DNA of 64,000 nt, from the NCBI RefSeq assembly GCF_002754245.1, contig NZ_PEEX01000001.1, positions 2,956,001 through 3,020,000 of the forward strand. Direction: 5' to 3'. Below, piece by piece: positions 52,701-60,600 of this stretch. The position numbers and the translations under genes were made by a program. The notes under the pieces were generated by a model. The model ran no database searches. It saw only the letters and a program-made list of their open reading frames with translations, and was not told the DNA's origin. Position 1 is the stretch's first letter, and each line of letters begins with the position of its first letter. The stretch comes from Chryseobacterium sp. 52. Its GTDB lineage: Bacteria > Bacteroidota > Bacteroidia > Flavobacteriales > Weeksellaceae.

Positions 52701-52924
52701 TTCTTATGACATCATTCGCCTTTATCTTCGGTTTACTGCCGTTAGTTCTTGCAAGCGGAATCGGAGCGGTAGGTAACAGATCTATTGCAACAGGTGCGGC
52801 CATAGGACTATTGATAGGAACCATTTTAGGGTTATTTGTAATTCCGGTACTGTATGTGATTTTCGAAACACTGCAGGAAAAAATTAAACCTCTTAAAAAA
52901 GAAGATATCAATTTAGCAGAATAA
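49778..52924 (+). CDS. RND-family inner-membrane efflux pump (HAE1 type)
   Basis: An AcrB/MexB-like proton-driven drug exporter of 1048 residues, full length. The first helix begins Phe-Ile-Asn-Arg-Pro-Val-Leu. The proton-relay pair is in Gly-Ile-Val-Val-Asp-Asp-Ala-Ile-Val-Val-Val-Glu (about 399-410). Gly-Leu-Leu-Ala-Lys-Asn-Ala-Ile-Leu-Ile-Val-Glu near 940 carries the relay Lys. Two large periplasmic loops form the porter and docking domains. The hydrophobic-amine-type sequence suggests drugs, dyes or bile-like amphiphiles as substrates; the actual range is unknown. Followed by a 91-nt spacer with an inverted repeat before the channel gene. Confidence 0.97.
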   Translation: MIKNFINRPVLSTVISILIVILGVLGLISLPVTQYPDIAPPTVSVSANYTGANAETVMKSVVVPLEEQINGVEGMDYITSSAGNDGSAQIQVFFKQGIDPDIAAVNVQNRVARATPLLPSEVTRSGVVTQKQQTSALMYMSFYSENKDLDDVYLQNFLNINIIPNIKRINGVGDATVFGGKNYSMRIWLDPAKMAAYSVTPTDVTNAINEQSREAAAGSIGQNSGSSFEYIIKYVGKFNDKEQYDNIIIKSLGSGQNLMLKDVAKVELAGQSYTGIGENGNNPSISMGLFQTPGSNAQEIIKNIKTYLKSAEGSFPKGIKYTFNFDTNEFLEASIEKVVHTLIEAFILVFIVVYIFLQDFRSTLIPAIAVPVSIVGAFFFLNLFGYSLNLLTLFALVLAIGIVVDDAIVVVEAVHAKMEHGISDAKKATVEAMDEITGAIISITLVMAAVFVPVTFITGPTGVFYQQFGITLIVAIIISAVNALTLSPVLCSLFLKPHSENHKEYKNLNFLQKFFYKFNIAFKTATERYGRGFVFLLRHKWVTLIIFAVTGGILYWASGSMKKGFVPTEDRGIIFTDVQLPPGASMERTYNALKTLQAKALKVPGVQNVTISTGRGFLSGNGSNNGLAFVKLKPFDERKKDGQTSEDITKKLFGIVGSVPDAKVVFFQPPSVPGFGNSAGFEMVLLDKSGGEYADLDNKTNEFIGKLMQRPEIEFAQTSFNTKYPQYEMQINVPLTKQLGVSVSDILATMQGYIGGIYTADFTKYGKQFRVMVQALPENRKNIENLNELYIKTGSGVMSPISQFVTLKKAYGPQSVSRYNLFTSVKITGANATGFSSGDAITAVQQVAKETLNQNYDVEFTGLTREELNSGSQTLLIFGLSLIFVYFILSAQYESYILPLIVIISLPLGVMGAYFGQKIMGLENNIYFQIALIMLVGLLAKNAILIVEFAVQRRHHGETIVMSAINAAKARVRPILMTSFAFIFGLLPLVLASGIGAVGNRSIATGAAIGLLIGTILGLFVIPVLYVIFETLQEKIKPLKKEDINLAE

Positions 52925-52939
52925 AATTAAAGTTCAGGA

Positions 52940-53008
52940 AATTAGAAGTTAGACTTTGGAGACTCATCTAAAAACTAGCTTCTAACTTCCAAACTCTAAC
53001 TTCTAATT
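52940..53008. repeat. AGAAGTTAG-type inverted repeat inside the efflux operon
   Basis: Arms 52940-52960 and 52988-53008 match at 20 of 21 positions (start AATTAGAAGTTAGA) around a 27-nt loop that itself holds TTCTAACTTCC. It fills the gap between pump and channel genes. The same word makes the inverted repeat at 25758-25816, so this is a repeat family. Confidence 0.7.
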
Positions 53009-53015
53009 AAAAAAA

Positions 53016-54431
53016 ATGAAGAGTTTATTAAACATCATAAAAGGAATAACTTTTTCAGTCGCAATTCTTGCTGCCGTTTCATCTTGTATGGCCAGAAAAG
53101 AATATGAAAGACCGAAAAATGTTGTTGACGAAAAGCTTTTCCGTACAGATATGCTTCCTTCAGACAGTGCCAGTATCGCAAACATTTCCTGGAAAGAAAT
53201 TTTCACAGATCCGGTATTGCAGGGACATATTTCAAAAGCTTTAGACAACAACCTGGATATAAGAATCGCCCTGCAGAGCATTACTTCTGCTGAAGCATAT
53301 TTAAAGCAGAGCAAAGCTGCCTATACTCCTACATTAACTGTAGGTCCGGGCTATACTTTCCAGACTCAGTCTTTAAATACACAAACCGGAAAATTGTTTG
53401 GAGACAGACGGTATATTAACCAGCTTGATATTACAGCCAGTATAGGTTGGGAAGCTGATATCTGGGGTAAACTGAAAGCTCAGGAAAAAGCTCAGCTGGC
53501 TACTTATTTAGGAACGGTTGCTGCTCATAAAGCCGTAAAAAGTGATCTGATTGCATCTATTGCTTCTTCATACTATCAATTGTTGACGTATGATGCTCAA
53601 AAGAAAATTATAACAGAAACGATTGCTGTTCGTGAGAAAAATTTGGAAACAACAAAAGCTTTAAAAGCTGCAGGAACATTAACGGAAGTTGCCGTTCAGC
53701 AGAGTGAAGCCCTTGTTTTCAATGCAAAATCTTTATTAATTGACACGGATACGCAAATCCAGTTGTTGGAAAATACAATGAGCCTTTTAATGGGAGAGCC
53801 TTCCCATACCATTGAAAGATCAACATTGGAAACTCAAAATGTTCCGATTGATTTAAGATTAGGATATCCTGCTCAGTTATTGGCCAATCGTCCCGATGTA
53901 ATGAGAGCGGAATATAATTTAATGAATGCTTTTGAACTGACAAATTCTGCAAAAGCTCAATTTTATCCAACATTGAAAATTACCGGAAACGGAGGAATCC
54001 AGTCTCTTGATATTGACCACTTATTCAGTGTGAATTCATTGTTCGCAAGTGTAGTCGGAGGTTTGGCTCAACCCATTTTGAACCGTAGAACGATCAAAAC
54101 AAATTACGAGGTAAGTTTAGCCAATCAGGAAACTGCATATTTAAACTTTAGAAAAACCGTTCTTACAGCGGGAAAAGAAGTTTCTGACGCGATCAGAGTT
54201 TTTTCTGTTCAGGATTCTTACATTGATTTAAAAGGGAAAGAATTGAATGCTTACAAAAATTCGGTTGAATATTCTCAGGAATTAGTAAACTATGGTATGG
54301 CAAACTATCTTGAAGTATTAAATGCCAGCGTCAATTCATTGAACGCGGAACTGAATATTTCAAATGCCCAATTCAATAAAATGAAAGCAGCTGTAGAGCT
54401 TTATCAGGCTCTTGGCGGAGGATGGAAATAA
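53016..54431 (+). CDS. Outer-membrane efflux channel (NodT/OprM type)
   Basis: A TolC-superfamily channel lipoprotein of 471 residues. The lipobox Ala-Val-Ser-Ser-Cys gives lipidated Cys24. Two OEP repeats (about 60-255 and 275-465) form the coiled-coil barrel. Ala-Asn-Arg-Pro-Asp-Val-Met-Arg-Ala-Glu-Tyr-Asn-Leu near 292 is the usual signature, and the C-terminal Leu-Tyr-Gln-Ala-Leu-Gly-Gly-Gly-Trp is a family hallmark. It completes the tripartite pump. Spacing and the missing promoter imply transcription from the pump promoter. Confidence 0.95.
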   Translation: MKSLLNIIKGITFSVAILAAVSSCMARKEYERPKNVVDEKLFRTDMLPSDSASIANISWKEIFTDPVLQGHISKALDNNLDIRIALQSITSAEAYLKQSKAAYTPTLTVGPGYTFQTQSLNTQTGKLFGDRRYINQLDITASIGWEADIWGKLKAQEKAQLATYLGTVAAHKAVKSDLIASIASSYYQLLTYDAQKKIITETIAVREKNLETTKALKAAGTLTEVAVQQSEALVFNAKSLLIDTDTQIQLLENTMSLLMGEPSHTIERSTLETQNVPIDLRLGYPAQLLANRPDVMRAEYNLMNAFELTNSAKAQFYPTLKITGNGGIQSLDIDHLFSVNSLFASVVGGLAQPILNRRTIKTNYEVSLANQETAYLNFRKTVLTAGKEVSDAIRVFSVQDSYIDLKGKELNAYKNSVEYSQELVNYGMANYLEVLNASVNSLNAELNISNAQFNKMKAAVELYQALGGGWK

Positions 54432-54453
54432 TAATTTTCACCTAGTTAATCAT

Positions 54454-54486
54454 AAAACGTATGTCAGAAGTGGCATACGTTTTTTT
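54454..54486 (+). terminator. Terminator of the efflux operon
   Basis: A 10-bp stem (AAAACGTATG / CATACGTTTT) with a 10-nt loop, followed by T residues, 22 nt after the channel stop. Confidence 0.85.
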
Positions 54487-54597
54487 ATGTTTTAAATATC
54501 AAAATGTAAGCAAGCCTGTTATAGAACATAATTCCCCATTTGGAATTGAATATGATGATTTATTGAGTGTTAAAAATAATATAAAAAGATTATTTAA

Positions 54598-54629
54598 TTT
54601 GCATATATGTAGTAGACTACGTAGTTTTG
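54598..54629 (+). promoter_or_regulatory. GNAT-marR promoter with triple half-site operator
   Basis: TTTG (54598-54601), a 20-nt spacer and TAGTTTTG (54622-54629) give an exact promoter match. The spacer holds GTAGT-AG-ACTAC-GTAGT (54609-54625): two overlapping inverted repeats of one half-site. It is the probable binding site of the MarR protein encoded second in this operon. Confidence 0.75.
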
Positions 54630-54649
54630 TTTTATAAATATAAAATCAT

Positions 54650-55147
54650 ATGAAAGTAGATATTAAGCAACTCGATAATAGCTATTCCGATCAACTGATT
54701 GATCTGATTCTTACTATTCAGCAGAAAGAATTTAATGTACCCATTACCATAGAAGATCAGCCGGATCTTAAACAGATTGAAAGCTTTTATATAGAACCCG
54801 GTGGAAACTTTTGGGGAGCTTTTATAGAAGGGGAGCTTGTGGGTTCAATAGCGTTGGTGAAGTTTGATGAAAGGGCAGGAGCTATCCGAAAGATGTTTGT
54901 AAAAAAAGAATTCAGAGGAAAGGAACTGAATATTGCGCAGCAACTGCTGGAAGTACTCATCACTTTCTGCCGTGAAAATGGAACAGATGACTTATATTTG
55001 GGAACAGTGATGATCCTGAAGGCGGCAATGCGTTTTTATGAAAGGAATAATTTTATGCAGATCGAAAAAGAAAACCTGCCAGTCAGTTTTCCATTGATGG
55101 GCGCTGACAATGTATTTTATGGTTTACACTTAAATCAAACCGTATGA
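54650..55147 (+). CDS. GNAT-family acetyltransferase paired with MarR
   Basis: A 165-residue N-acetyltransferase. Ile-Arg-Lys-Met-Phe-Val-Lys-Lys-Glu-Phe-Arg-Gly-Lys-Glu-Leu-Asn-Ile-Ala (about 79-96) is the acetyl-CoA-binding motif, and Ala-Met-Arg-Phe-Tyr-Glu-Arg-Asn-Asn-Phe (about 126-135) is the C-terminal motif. It overlaps the marR gene by ATGA (4 nt), so translation is coupled. GNAT-MarR pairs often handle or sense a toxic amine, but the substrate here is unknown. Confidence 0.92.
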   Translation: MKVDIKQLDNSYSDQLIDLILTIQQKEFNVPITIEDQPDLKQIESFYIEPGGNFWGAFIEGELVGSIALVKFDERAGAIRKMFVKKEFRGKELNIAQQLLEVLITFCRENGTDDLYLGTVMILKAAMRFYERNNFMQIEKENLPVSFPLMGADNVFYGLHLNQTV

Positions 55148-55632
55148 ATATAATAGATGAATCGGGTATACTGGCTATATCAACAAGATTGCAGCGCCTG
55201 AGCGAACAGCTTAGAAAAGACGGGGCTATGATCTATAAATCTTTTGATATTGATTTTGAACCGAAATGGTTTCCGGTGATATTTACGCTCCATCATAAAA
55301 AGATGTTGAGTGTAGTAGAGATTGCGAACGAAATAGGGTATACGCATCCTTCTACAATAAGTTTGTTGAAGGAGCTTGAAAAACAGAAACTCATTCAGTC
55401 GAAAAAAGATAAACAGGATGAACGGAGAAGACTGATCGTACTGGCCCCAAAAGGGATTGAATTGATCGAAAAAATGAAACCTGTGTGGGAAATGATGTCA
55501 AAAGTACTGGGTGAGATTGCGGACAATAAAAATCATCTTTTGAATGCCATTAATGAAGCAGAAGAAAAAATCGCTGAGCAATCTTTTTATCAACGGGCTC
55601 TTCAGTTTAAAAATGAAAACCAAACCGGTTGA
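55144..55632 (+). CDS. MarR-family regulator
   Basis: A 162-residue winged-helix regulator. The helix-turn-helix is around residues 55-82 (Ser-Val-Val-Glu-Ile-Ala-Asn-Glu-Ile-Gly-Tyr-Thr-His-Pro-Ser-Thr-Ile-Ser-Leu-Leu). The wing has Asp-Lys-Gln-Asp-Glu-Arg-Arg-Arg-Leu-Ile (about 90-99), the MarR signature. It probably represses its own GNAT-marR operon by binding the GTAGT sites at 54609-54625. The reading frame ends 163 nt before a tRNA with its own promoter. Confidence 0.93.
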   Translation: MNIIDESGILAISTRLQRLSEQLRKDGAMIYKSFDIDFEPKWFPVIFTLHHKKMLSVVEIANEIGYTHPSTISLLKELEKQKLIQSKKDKQDERRRLIVLAPKGIELIEKMKPVWEMMSKVLGEIADNKNHLLNAINEAEEKIAEQSFYQRALQFKNENQTG

Positions 55633-55744
55633 TTGCCAGTTGTTTGTTGGGCGCTGTATTCGGAATGTTTTGTGGATATCCATTCAAATCCCGAATAAGA
55701 AAGGAAAATTGAGTGTAGATTCTTATAAAAAAGGTAAGAAAATA

Positions 55745-55775
55745 TTTGGATATGCCGTTTAAATACTTACTTTTG
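55745..55775 (+). promoter_or_regulatory. Promoter of the tRNA-Ala gene
   Basis: TTTG (55745-55748), a 19-nt spacer and TACTTTTG (55768-55775). Predicted transcription starts near 55782, about 14 nt before the mature tRNA. Confidence 0.8.
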
Positions 55776-55795
55776 TACCGCTTTAAGAAAACAAT

Positions 55796-55869
55796 GGGGA
55801 ATTAGCTCATCTGGCTAGAGCGTTAGACTGGCAGTCTAAAGGTGGTGGGTTCGATCCCCATATTCTCCA
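55796..55869 (+). tRNA. tRNA-Ala (anticodon GGC)
   Basis: A 74-nt cloverleaf. The acceptor stem GGGGAAT / ATTCTCC includes the G3-U70 wobble pair that defines alanine tRNAs. The anticodon stem TTAGA / TCTAA encloses CTGGCAG, giving anticodon GGC. The T-arm GTGGG-TTCGATC-CCCAT is normal. The discriminator base is A. CCA is not encoded and must be added enzymatically. A single-gene unit with its own promoter and terminator. Confidence 0.97.
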
Positions 55870-55871
55870 CA

Positions 55872-55906
55872 AAAAAAGAGTTACAGCTTTGTTGTAACTC
55901 TTTTTT
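55872..55906 (+). terminator. Terminator of the tRNA gene
   Basis: AAAAAAGAGTTACA pairs with TGTAACTCTTTTTT around a 7-nt loop, beginning 2 nt after the tRNA. Confidence 0.92.
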
Positions 55907-55970
55907 GTGTTTGTAGATTTCTAAGAAAAGGCCAGATCATAAATCTAAGACCTAATTTTTAACCTTTAAT

Positions 55971-58607
55971 TTATTTAAATATTTTCTCTAAGAATTTTTT
56001 AAAACTATTTTTATCACAGTCAGGGCTTTTTTCCAATATTTTACAGTTTTTATTCATGGTAGATGGGAAAGGAGTGTCAATGCATGGCGTAAATCGTTTA
56101 TTGTCGTTGTTGTAAGATGCAAAATGATGAAGTTCCGGTGTTAAAGGGCCTTTGAAAATTACATTAAAGATTTTTTCTCTGCTAGGCTCGTCAACCCATA
56201 ACCTGAAGCCTGAACTGTTGTCTGTACAATGAGAGTACCCATAATTACGGTCATTGGGCCATTTTTGATCCACTCCACTATGTCTGTACAAAGGAGTGGA
56301 AGTATGCATCCACTGACATGATCCATCAATTGAATTTACCGCCTTATCTAAAATACTGAAGTTAGAATGATCTTCATCCGGATAAAGAGTTTTACCATAC
56401 GCTGTTTTTTTATTCCCTACATAATCAGAATGGAGTTTATTCAGACTGCGCCCATTTAATACGGAAAGTTTTGACAATTGAACGGCATTATAAAGTGAAG
56501 AGAATTTTTCCGGGTCAATGGTGGTTTGATTGTCTGAAATCCCCATTTCCTTATGTATAATAACCGTTATATCTTCAAAGGTCAGTAAATTTTTTCCGGA
56601 TCCATCTTCCTTAAAAATATCGATGAGCTTTGCAGTCGTTACCTCTTCTCGGCCGGAAATCAAAAGGAAAAAATCGGTAGTCTCTTTTCCGAATATATGA
56701 TTGGATATGTGTATTGAAGCATATTCAATGGCTTTTTTTGCTTCATTTTCTACCTTTTCTTTTATCAGTTTTGTGGGATTAAGTAAATATTGTAGCGGGC
56801 CCAGTTTTTCCAGAGTTTTATCAATCTCTGTATTTAGTTTCTGGTAATAATTTTCTATCGTGCAGGTTGCCTGGGGAATCTGGCTGGGAATTGATACAAA
56901 GACCGGTGACCAGCATTTATACCAATCAACGTAATGCGAAAATCCATTGCCGTTTTTGGATAATATATCTTTTGAAAATTTTTCGCCGGCATAAATATAT
57001 TCAACAGAAGCTTTCTCAATATCTTTTCGCCAGTTTTCAAGAATTAAATGCATTATATTGTATCTTTCAATTAAATCTTTTGCAACATTTATAAATTGAT
57101 CAACAAAACTTTCCAGACGTCCTTTTGCAGCACTTTCCTCTGCTTTAGCGTTTTCATATATTTCTTTAGCTTTGTTATAAGCAGTTTGAGATAATTCCAT
57201 TTCTTTCTCCAGTGCTTCTTTCTCCAGTTTATACTTGAGTTGATTGGCTTCTGACAGGATTAAATTATTTTTCAGATTATTCAGTTCCTCCGTTTTCTGT
57301 GCTATATCATTCGTAGCAGCAATAACATCTGTTTTAGTTTTCAGGATTGTCTTTTCAATATTTGATATGACATCAATAAGTTTGTTCTTCTCTTTTTTGA
57401 GTCGATCAATATCCGGGTTTGTTATCTGAATTGTTTCCTTTACTAATTGCTTTACAAGTTTTGAACTACATAATTTCGGATTCAAAAAGCTTCCACACAG
57501 ATATGGTATCACAGGTATCCATTTACTTATTTCTTTAGTAATTTCCTGGGAGATGGTGAGCGGCAGCAAAGAAATATCAGTGGCTATTTTTGCTATGTCA
57601 GCTTTCTTGTTAATTGCTTCATTTTCAAGGTTATATACCAGATTATTTCCATCACTGATTATTTTATGCTTTTGCTGAATAATGTTTTCAATATTCTTCT
57701 GAGCTTCAATTCCTTTATCAAATAATTCTTTCTCAAATTTTATTTTTTCAAGCAGCGCTTTATTAGCTTCCGATTTAAGGTCCAGAGCTTCCTTTGTCAG
57801 CTTTAGTTGAAGATCTGCCTGAGCCGTTAAACCTACTTTTTTGTCCAATTCAAATAGTAATTTTTGCTCTTCCTTGAGAAGATTGAAATAATTCGTACTA
57901 AGAAGAGATATAGCATTTTGGTTCGCCCGGTCAAGCTCATTCACGATATGATACACCCCGTTCATGGCGACCAGATGAAATGATCCGGATGCTTTGTATT
58001 CGCGCTGTACAGCATTGTTTAGAATAAAGGTTTTACTTAAAAAACTGGTAGGGCTGCTTACTAACGAAGCATATTCTGTTACCACCTGTCCATTTTCATT
58101 AATGAGTGCAGGAATATGATTTCCTATATACTTTTCCAATGCAAAATGTCTTCTTTCAACAGCAATTTCATCGGACAGTAAAAAGATATCACCAGAATAG
58201 GCATTCACATAGGTATGGGCAAAAATATCCATAGATGCATGGCATGCGTACCCATATGCAAAGGCAATTTCCTGAGGAGTGGATGCCGAATTAAGTACAT
58301 GTCGTATCCAGTCATCCGTTTTCCAGCCTCCTGTTAATCCTGGATGAGCAGTAATTTGCCCTACGATAGGATCCGGAAATACATCAATTCCCAGGGTTCC
58401 CATTCTAAAATGGGATGGATTTGCTGTAAGGGCCGAAAGAACCTTATCATTCAGCTTATATGTCTTATTGTTCAGCGAAATGGCTTTGTTTTTCACAACA
58501 TCATTAAGGACCTGCTGGGCTATCCATAAATGGGTCTTTAAGTCAAATGCATATCCTTTTGCACACGCAAAAAAGAGGATCATAAAAGATAAAATATACT
58601 TTTTCAT
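55971..58607 (-). CDS. Secreted zinc-phospholipase-C-like protein with long coiled coils
   Basis: An 878-residue protein with signal peptide (about 1-20). Residues 21-160 resemble the zinc-dependent phospholipase C fold (PF00882): Lys-Thr-His26-Leu-Trp-Ile, Asn-Pro-Ser-His66-Phe-Arg-Met-Gly-Thr-Leu-Gly-Ile-Asp75-Val-Phe-Pro-Asp, and Ala-Cys-His123-Ala-Ser-Met-Asp127-Ile-Phe-Ala-His131, a good set of metal ligands. Residues about 240-350 and 405-540 are heptad-like Lys/Glu/Ile/Leu-rich coiled coils, split by a Cys-containing segment. The last 200 residues form a distinct Trp/His/Cys-containing region. No family known to me has this whole architecture. It may act on lipids at the cell surface; that is inference. 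A -7 box lies at 58633-58640. Confidence 0.85.
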   Translation of the reverse strand: MKKYILSFMILFFACAKGYAFDLKTHLWIAQQVLNDVVKNKAISLNNKTYKLNDKVLSALTANPSHFRMGTLGIDVFPDPIVGQITAHPGLTGGWKTDDWIRHVLNSASTPQEIAFAYGYACHASMDIFAHTYVNAYSGDIFLLSDEIAVERRHFALEKYIGNHIPALINENGQVVTEYASLVSSPTSFLSKTFILNNAVQREYKASGSFHLVAMNGVYHIVNELDRANQNAISLLSTNYFNLLKEEQKLLFELDKKVGLTAQADLQLKLTKEALDLKSEANKALLEKIKFEKELFDKGIEAQKNIENIIQQKHKIISDGNNLVYNLENEAINKKADIAKIATDISLLPLTISQEITKEISKWIPVIPYLCGSFLNPKLCSSKLVKQLVKETIQITNPDIDRLKKEKNKLIDVISNIEKTILKTKTDVIAATNDIAQKTEELNNLKNNLILSEANQLKYKLEKEALEKEMELSQTAYNKAKEIYENAKAEESAAKGRLESFVDQFINVAKDLIERYNIMHLILENWRKDIEKASVEYIYAGEKFSKDILSKNGNGFSHYVDWYKCWSPVFVSIPSQIPQATCTIENYYQKLNTEIDKTLEKLGPLQYLLNPTKLIKEKVENEAKKAIEYASIHISNHIFGKETTDFFLLISGREEVTTAKLIDIFKEDGSGKNLLTFEDITVIIHKEMGISDNQTTIDPEKFSSLYNAVQLSKLSVLNGRSLNKLHSDYVGNKKTAYGKTLYPDEDHSNFSILDKAVNSIDGSCQWMHTSTPLYRHSGVDQKWPNDRNYGYSHCTDNSSGFRLWVDEPSREKIFNVIFKGPLTPELHHFASYNNDNKRFTPCIDTPFPSTMNKNCKILEKSPDCDKNSFKKFLEKIFK

Positions 58608-59027
58608 GGCTATAGAATTAGTTATTGGTATTCAAATTTACTTCTTGTTCAACAGCCTGGAAATAACGATTTCGGGTGATTTTTATTAAGTATAATAGCT
58701 TTTATAATGTCTTTACAATCACTTAATGATGCAAAATGTGCAATATATTTATTAGTTACTTTGAATAACGTTCGAGTCTATTTTAAATAATCAGCCTTGA
58801 ACAAAAACGTTCAGGTTATTTTTTTATCTCAACAGTAATGAAAAAACAGGTCAAATGGAATCCAGCATAGTGTATGATAACCCAGATTTAAGTAGGAAAA
58901 ATCAAAATGATCCCAGATTTATATTGTATCAAAAAATTACATCAAATGAAAAGCTCTGCTAAGTTATTTACTTTATAATTAAATAGTTACGCTGTTTTTA
59001 AACAAAATTCCCCAACTAATCATCATT
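58608..59027. other. A/T-rich divergent region
   Basis: About 420 nt between divergent genes. It contains the minus-strand -7 box at 58633-58640 and a weak hairpin (TGAAC-N6-GTTCA, 58798-58813) followed by T residues. No ORF, repeat or RNA gene is supported. Confidence 0.5.
58633..58640 (-). promoter_or_regulatory. -7 box of the phospholipase-like gene
   Basis: On the minus strand TAAATTTG matches TAnnTTTG, 26 nt before the start codon. The -33 is not convincing. Confidence 0.4.
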
Positions 59028-59396
59028 ATGTACATTTTTATCCTTTTTAAAAATGCACTACAGTTAATTTTTGGCTATTTATTTACTTCAGCAACAGATA
59101 TAAAATTCTATAAAATCTATAATATAGAGGAAAGCATTTATCCGATAGAGTTTGTAATTATTTTAATGCTCCTATATGAATGCTTGATTTATGGATTCAT
59201 TTATTTTGGAATTTTTCTTATTTTATATTTTTTTGTTTTAACCTATGGAAATAAATTATTTATACATATAATATATTTAATTGTTATGTACTGTTTGATC
59301 GTTTTTGGAGTAGATGAGTTTAATATCTTTTTTCTATTGATAATGATTATTTCAGGAATATTAAACTGGTGGCTATTTAAAAAATGGATGAATTAA
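59028..59396 (+). CDS. Small multi-pass membrane protein, orphan
   Basis: A 122-residue protein that is almost entirely hydrophobic, with about four membrane segments (about 4-22, 40-70, 78-96, 98-116) and very few charges except the C-terminal Lys-Lys-Trp-Met-Asn. The coding sequence is much more A/T-rich than its neighbours, which could reflect transfer or simply Phe/Ile/Leu/Tyr content. I recognise no family. A good terminator follows at 59439-59461, which supports transcription. No clear promoter. Confidence 0.6.
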   Translation: MYIFILFKNALQLIFGYLFTSATDIKFYKIYNIEESIYPIEFVIILMLLYECLIYGFIYFGIFLILYFFVLTYGNKLFIHIIYLIVMYCLIVFGVDEFNIFFLLIMIISGILNWWLFKKWMN

Positions 59397-59438
59397 TGCA
59401 ATCATTATTTTGAAGACCTCCCATTTTCAATAGACAAA

Positions 59439-59461
59439 TAGCTGCATCAGAAATGCAGCTA
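59439..59461. terminator. Bidirectional terminator
   Basis: A perfect 9-bp stem (TAGCTGCAT / ATGCAGCTA) with a 5-nt loop, followed by T-rich DNA. It lies between the orphan membrane protein on plus and the GINT-type gene on minus. Confidence 0.8.
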
Positions 59462-59488
59462 CTTTTATTTTTTATGGAAAATCTATTC

Positions 59489-60172
59489 TTAGTTACTTCT
59501 TGAACGGGATACGGAGAGAAGATACACTAAATGGGCAAACATACTTCTTTTTACAGATTCTATTTTGACATCTCCGGTGATCTGATTAATGGTCGTTACA
59601 ATATCTGCATTGCATTGTCCGGAGAAAGATCCGCTCCCCAAATAATTGGCAGAATTGGCAACAGGGTAGGAAACTCTTGGATAGTCAGGGGCAACCTGTT
59701 CAGCAGCAGTTGCACCTCCCACATATCCTTTGTTATCAATAAACCGTGCAGCCCAGGTTCCTAAAAATTGCCCATTAATCGTGTTGATGGTTTGTCCTAC
59801 AACAACCTGAGTGTCTATAGGTCTTACAAAACCGGTGCATGTACTGTAATGATTTATACTAACAGTACAGGAAGAGGCATTGTCCGTAGGCTGGAAACAT
59901 TTACCTTCATAAATGGTCAGTCTTTGTTCCGCAGGAGACATAGAGGTATTTAACAATGCCTTTGGGGAGAAAATCTCCTCAGGTGAGATCAAAGTTAAAA
60001 CACCGTCAGAGTTTGCTGCAACAATTTTTCCTTCCACATTGGCTAATGCTCTTACCCTAACCAGTCCGTTGACATCCAACGTATGAGAAGGGGTATTGGT
60101 ATTGATCCCTACCTGAGATTTCAAATTACCGAAGAAAGCTGCTGCAACAAAAAAAATTATTCTTCTTTTCAT
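59489..60172 (-). CDS. Secreted protein with GINT-type N-terminus
   Basis: A 227-residue secreted protein. The signal peptide (about 1-19) is followed by Gln-Val-Gly-Ile-Asn-Thr-Asn-Thr-Pro-Ser-His-Thr-Leu-Asp-Val-Asn-Gly (about 20-36), the module also seen in the tandem genes at 0.5-2.3 kb. Here it continues with Gly-Leu-Val-Arg-Val-Arg-Ala-Leu, like tail-fibre collar repeats. The middle carries four cysteines in Cys-Phe-Gln-Pro, Ser-Cys-Thr-Val and Ser-Thr-Cys-Thr contexts that could form disulfides. Function unknown; a surface or adhesion role is inference. A promoter lies at 60235-60262. Confidence 0.82.
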   Translation of the reverse strand: MKRRIIFFVAAAFFGNLKSQVGINTNTPSHTLDVNGLVRVRALANVEGKIVAANSDGVLTLISPEEIFSPKALLNTSMSPAEQRLTIYEGKCFQPTDNASSCTVSINHYSTCTGFVRPIDTQVVVGQTINTINGQFLGTWAARFIDNKGYVGGATAAEQVAPDYPRVSYPVANSANYLGSGSFSGQCNADIVTTINQITGDVKIESVKRSMFAHLVYLLSVSRSRSN

Positions 60173-60234
60173 GGTATAAATTGGATTTTAATGATTTTTA
60201 GATTTTTCACTAAATTAAGAAATATTTGTAAGTT

Positions 60235-60262
60235 CAAAAATAAATTTCATTAAAATTATCAA
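60235..60262 (-). promoter_or_regulatory. Promoter of the GINT-type gene
   Basis: On the minus strand TTG (60260-60262), a 17-nt spacer and TATTTTTG (60235-60242). Predicted leader of about 55 nt. Confidence 0.55.
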
Positions 60263-60481
60263 TAATAGAATATAAATGATTTATACTGAAAAAATTAAGT
60301 AAAATAAACACATTATTGTAATATAATACTAATGTTGACATATGCTCGTTTTTTTGTTGTCATAGGGTCTGATTCATTGTTTCTATTTGGGAAATAATTG
60401 TATTTTAGCCAAAATATGCAGCTAATTCATAAAAATATAAACAGCTGATTAAAATTCAGATAATCTGAATAAAAAAATTAG

Positions 60482-60600
60482 TAGATTTGCACGGGATAAG
60501 CCAGAAAATAATAAACATTCATTCAGTGCTCTAGGTCTAGAGTCGTAGAATGTGAATAGATAATAATAAATTTGATTAGGTTATAAAACTATTAGAAACT
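60482..60600 (+). promoter_or_regulatory. -7 box and structured leader of a lipoprotein gene
   Basis: TAGATTTG at 60482-60489 is a -7 match without a clear -33. The leader of about 105 nt can fold: ACATTC (60515-60520) with GAATGT (60548-60553), and inside it CTCTAG / CTAGAG (60529-60542). It could be a small cis-regulatory hairpin; no known riboswitch was recognised. The rest of the 428-nt gap (60263-60481) is A/T-rich with nothing identified. Confidence 0.35.

Noticed and set aside
58798..58830. Hairpin TGAAC-N6-GTTCA followed by T residues
   Set aside because: Only five base pairs, and no gene upstream on the plus strand to terminate.
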